In this document: in pieces, positions 34,490 through 36,374 of the stretch
Numbering within the stretch: the stretch's first letter is position 1
How the letters are laid out: each line of letters begins with the position of its first letter
From: Erythrobacter sp.
GTDB taxonomy: Bacteria; Pseudomonadota; Alphaproteobacteria; Sphingomonadales; Sphingomonadaceae
DNA length: 36,374 nt
Assembly (NCBI GenBank): GCA_013822695.1
Contig: PNKW01000026.1
Coordinates: forward strand, 1-36,374
Direction of reading: 5' to 3'
The notes under the pieces: generated by a model
The model's input: only the letters and a program-made list of their open reading frames with translations
Databases searched by the model: none
Told to the model about the DNA's origin: nothing
Program-made: the position numbers and the translations under genes

Positions 34490-35695
34490 ATGCGCAAGTT
34501 CAGAAACGCGATGATGGCGGCGGGGGCAGTTCTGGCCCTTGCGCTGCCTTCGGTCGGCCATGCCGACGTTGTCGTGCGCGGCGAAGAAGGCAAGCCACTC
34601 GATGAAATCCGCAAGGCACCGGGCTCGATCTATCCGGACCTTAAGACGATCGTCGCCCAACCTTCGCCGTCGGAAGTGAAGCCGGAATTCCTCGGCCCGG
34701 TGGTGTTGCTGAAGTCGGCGCATATCGACCTTGAAAAGGGTACCGCCACGCTGCCGCTGCGGAAGGGCAAGCTGAAGGATGGCACCCCGGTGTGGTTCAT
34801 CATCACCGATACCACTGACGAAAACCTCTCGAACCTCCACGGCGTCAACTACGCACCGAAGATGGCCTACGCCCTTACCGGCAAGGCAACCCGCCGCGCC
34901 ACCATCGGCAAGGACGGCGTGTTCACCTTCGACACCGGCAGCGTCGATTTCAAGCCGGTGCTGGGTGTCACCCCCGGACCTGCCAGCGCGCCGTTCCCGC
35001 CGACCAAGTTCCAGCCGGGTTCGGTTGGCGACGCCACTTACACGCCGATGGTCTATGTCGAGAATTCATCGAAGTCGGTGATCCTGAATGCGCCGGTCGT
35101 GTCGCAAGCGACCGAGGCCGAACTGAACGCGATGTGCGGCGGTGCCGTCGACAAGAGCAAGGTTCACGACAAGGTCGTGGCGATCTGCCCGCGCGATGAA
35201 ACCGTCACCCTGTCGCTGACGCTCGGCTTCACCTTCGACAAGCCGATCCAGTACCTCTCGACCGAGGCGAATAACCCGCTGGTGGCGGCGCTGGAGAACG
35301 CGACCTTCGCGCCTGCGCTCGAAGACCTTCCCTTCGCGCTCGAGGATGCCTCGCCGGGCGAATCCGCCGAACGCATCGTGGTGGTGGTCAATGGTCCGAC
35401 CGGGCTCGATAACCCGCATCGTCAGGGCCTTGTGAGCGCCCTCACTGATGGTCGCGGCCCGCTCAACATCCTCGGCGGCATCCCCACCATCAACCTCGAC
35501 TATTCGCCGATGTGGCGGGTGTTCCCGGCGGTGTGGACCGACGAAGCGATCAAGAAGGGCTATCGGTACCGCATGACCAGTGCGCTGCAGACCGCAGAAA
35601 TGGCCACCCGCGGCTATATCAAGAGTCTCGACGGCGGCGATTTCCGCGCGGTCGGCTTCGTGGTGAACTGCCCGGTGGTCTACCGCATCAACTGA
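34490..35695 (+). CDS. Exported protein of unknown function
   Basis: The 401-aa product carries a clear Sec signal peptide (MRKFRNAMMAAGAVLALALP, cleavage about residue 25 after GHA). The mature part is soluble and rich in beta-strand patterns, with phrases DGTPVWFIITDTTDENLSNL and NYAPKMAYAL, and a C-terminal block YSPMWRVFPAVWTDEAIKKG. I have seen similar 'YSPLW' blocks in poorly described exported proteins but cannot name a function. Three Cys occur in the mature protein (MCGGA, ICPRD, NCPVV). AAGGAG (34478-34483) six bases upstream fixes the start. It stands alone before the TonB receptor gene. Confidence 0.9.
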   Translation: MRKFRNAMMAAGAVLALALPSVGHADVVVRGEEGKPLDEIRKAPGSIYPDLKTIVAQPSPSEVKPEFLGPVVLLKSAHIDLEKGTATLPLRKGKLKDGTPVWFIITDTTDENLSNLHGVNYAPKMAYALTGKATRRATIGKDGVFTFDTGSVDFKPVLGVTPGPASAPFPPTKFQPGSVGDATYTPMVYVENSSKSVILNAPVVSQATEAELNAMCGGAVDKSKVHDKVVAICPRDETVTLSLTLGFTFDKPIQYLSTEANNPLVAALENATFAPALEDLPFALEDASPGESAERIVVVVNGPTGLDNPHRQGLVSALTDGRGPLNILGGIPTINLDYSPMWRVFPAVWTDEAIKKGYRYRMTSALQTAEMATRGYIKSLDGGDFRAVGFVVNCPVVYRIN

Positions 35696-35763
35696 GGGGG
35701 GACGACCTATTCTGGCCCCACAGGTCATGCGCTGCCCCCTCCTGCATGGCCTGCACCTCGCGT

Positions 35764-35788
35764 CGGGAAGGAAGCACACTCCTTCCCG
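35764..35788 (+). terminator. Possible terminator hairpin
   Basis: CGGGAAGGA and TCCTTCCCG pair perfectly around a seven-base loop about 70 bp after the exported protein gene. No T-tract follows directly (TTTTC comes about 22 bp later), so it is only a weak candidate. Confidence 0.3.
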
Positions 35789-35812
35789 GCGCGTCTTCCC
35801 GCACGTCCCTTT

Positions 35813-35843
35813 TCTGACGATCTTGTCAGACGAACCTGTCTGA
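35813..35843. promoter_or_regulatory. Overlapping dyads before the TonB receptor gene
   Basis: TCTGAC-GATCTT-GTCAGA (35813-35830) and TCAGAC-GAACCT-GTCTGA (35826-35843) overlap, so that three half-sites of a six-base motif occur within 31 bp, each pair spaced by six bases. The region is 38 bp upstream of the receptor start, a normal place for an operator. The regulator is unknown. Confidence 0.45.
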
Positions 35844-35881
35844 GCGCGGCAACCTCGGGCCATAGCCAACAGGACGCTCCC

Positions 35882-36374
35882 ATGCGCGCGACATCCGCAT
35901 CTCTCGCAGTTTTGACCGGCTGTGCATCACTGGCGCTCGCCGGACCGGCGCTTGCCCAGGACGAGACCCCAGCCGAGGCCCCCGCCCCCGTCATGATGGA
36001 CGACGGCGAGGCGCCTCCCTCCGATGCGATGGATCTCATGTCGATGCTCGATGGCGAGGATGCGATGGATGCCGATGCGCCGGGGGCGGAGATGATCACC
36101 GAGATCATCGTCACCGGCACCCGTCGCCGCGCCCGCGTTACCGCGCCGGTTTCGGGCGCGGTGCTGTCGGGTGATGATCTTGCGCGTGCCGCCCGCGCCA
36201 CGCTCGGCGAGACGCTGGCGAGCCTGCCTGGCGTGTCCTCCACCGCCTTCGGCCCCGGCGTCTCGCGCCCGGTGCTGCGCGGGCTTCAGGGCGAGCGCAC
36301 GCGGTTGCTGATCGACGGCATCCAGAGCCTCGACGTGTCCAACACCAGCCCCGATCACGCGGTCGCGATCAACC
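35882..36374 (+). CDS. TonB-dependent receptor, ZnuD-like, partial
   Basis: The first 164 residues of an outer-membrane TonB-dependent receptor that continues past the window. A signal peptide (MRATSASLAVLTGCASLALA, then GPALAQ) is followed by an Asp/Met-rich low-complexity stretch of about 40 residues (MMDDGEAP; MDLMSMLDGEDAMDADAP). A TonB-box-like EIIVTGTRRR and the plug domain come next (LGETLASLPGVSSTAFGPG; PVLRGLQGERTRLLIDGI). SPDHAVAIN near the edge resembles ZnuD-type zinc receptors, so metal uptake is my guess. The Asp/Met-rich stretch could hold metal. AGGACG about six bases upstream supports the ATG at 35882. Confidence 0.88.
   Translation, partial: MRATSASLAVLTGCASLALAGPALAQDETPAEAPAPVMMDDGEAPPSDAMDLMSMLDGEDAMDADAPGAEMITEIIVTGTRRRARVTAPVSGAVLSGDDLARAARATLGETLASLPGVSSTAFGPGVSRPVLRGLQGERTRLLIDGIQSLDVSNTSPDHAVAIN

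Overview
The window is a GC-rich (roughly two-thirds G+C by eye), gene-dense stretch of bacterial chromosome. The gene families and start usage suggest an alphaproteobacterium, probably Sphingomonadales and perhaps Erythrobacteraceae. Indicators are a NodT-type efflux lipoprotein, a WS/DGAT acyltransferase paired with a hydrolase, a TonB receptor with an 'EIIVTGTRRR' TonB-box-like segment, and many 4-nt start/stop overlaps. This placement is inference; there is no rRNA or marker gene. I saw no tRNA, rRNA, CRISPR array, insertion sequence or phage gene.

Layout. (1) 119-4783, minus: a four-gene tripartite export operon (NodT/TolC-like lipoprotein, MacA-like adaptor, LolD/MacB-type ATPase, MacB/FtsX-type permease). 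(2) 5100-9030, plus: a coupled operon of a DUF4173/DUF4153-like polytopic membrane protein, an OmpR-type response regulator and a sensor histidine kinase. (3) 9058-19763, minus: an eight-gene, tightly packed envelope operon. It encodes a Tat-signal TldD homologue, a TldE/PmbA homologue, an exported DUF4159 protein, a MoxR AAA+ ATPase, a DUF58 VWA-like protein, a BatA-like membrane protein, a DUF4175-like membrane protein with a His/Asp-rich segment, and a membrane protein resembling glutamine-amidotransferase folds. This is the best candidate for a poorly described system: a MoxR/VWA membrane machine linked to a TldD/E metallopeptidase pair, at least one member of which looks exported.

(4) 20152-27555, plus: an acyl-CoA dehydrogenase, an ATP-dependent 5-oxoprolinase (HyuA-HyuB fusion), and DUF969, DUF979 and DUF2891 genes. 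The last four are translationally coupled and look like a pyroglutamate (5-oxoproline) uptake and catabolism unit with DUF969/DUF979 as candidate permease. (5) 27643-30005, plus: a WS/DGAT acyltransferase with a very basic C-terminal tail and an alpha/beta hydrolase. (6) 30086-34258: a small DUF427 protein, two AraC-family regulators, a small YciI/muconolactone-isomerase-like protein, and an outer-membrane beta-barrel gene broken by an exact 16-bp tandem duplication. (7) 34490-36374, plus: an exported protein of unknown function and the start of a ZnuD-like TonB-dependent receptor that runs off the window.

Most genes are ordinary chromosomal genes in compact operons. The observations most worth a second look are the TldD/E-MoxR operon, the 5-oxoproline/DUF969-DUF979-DUF2891 unit, the 16-bp duplication frameshift, and the dyad and repeated TGTGAC elements in the AraC/porin region.
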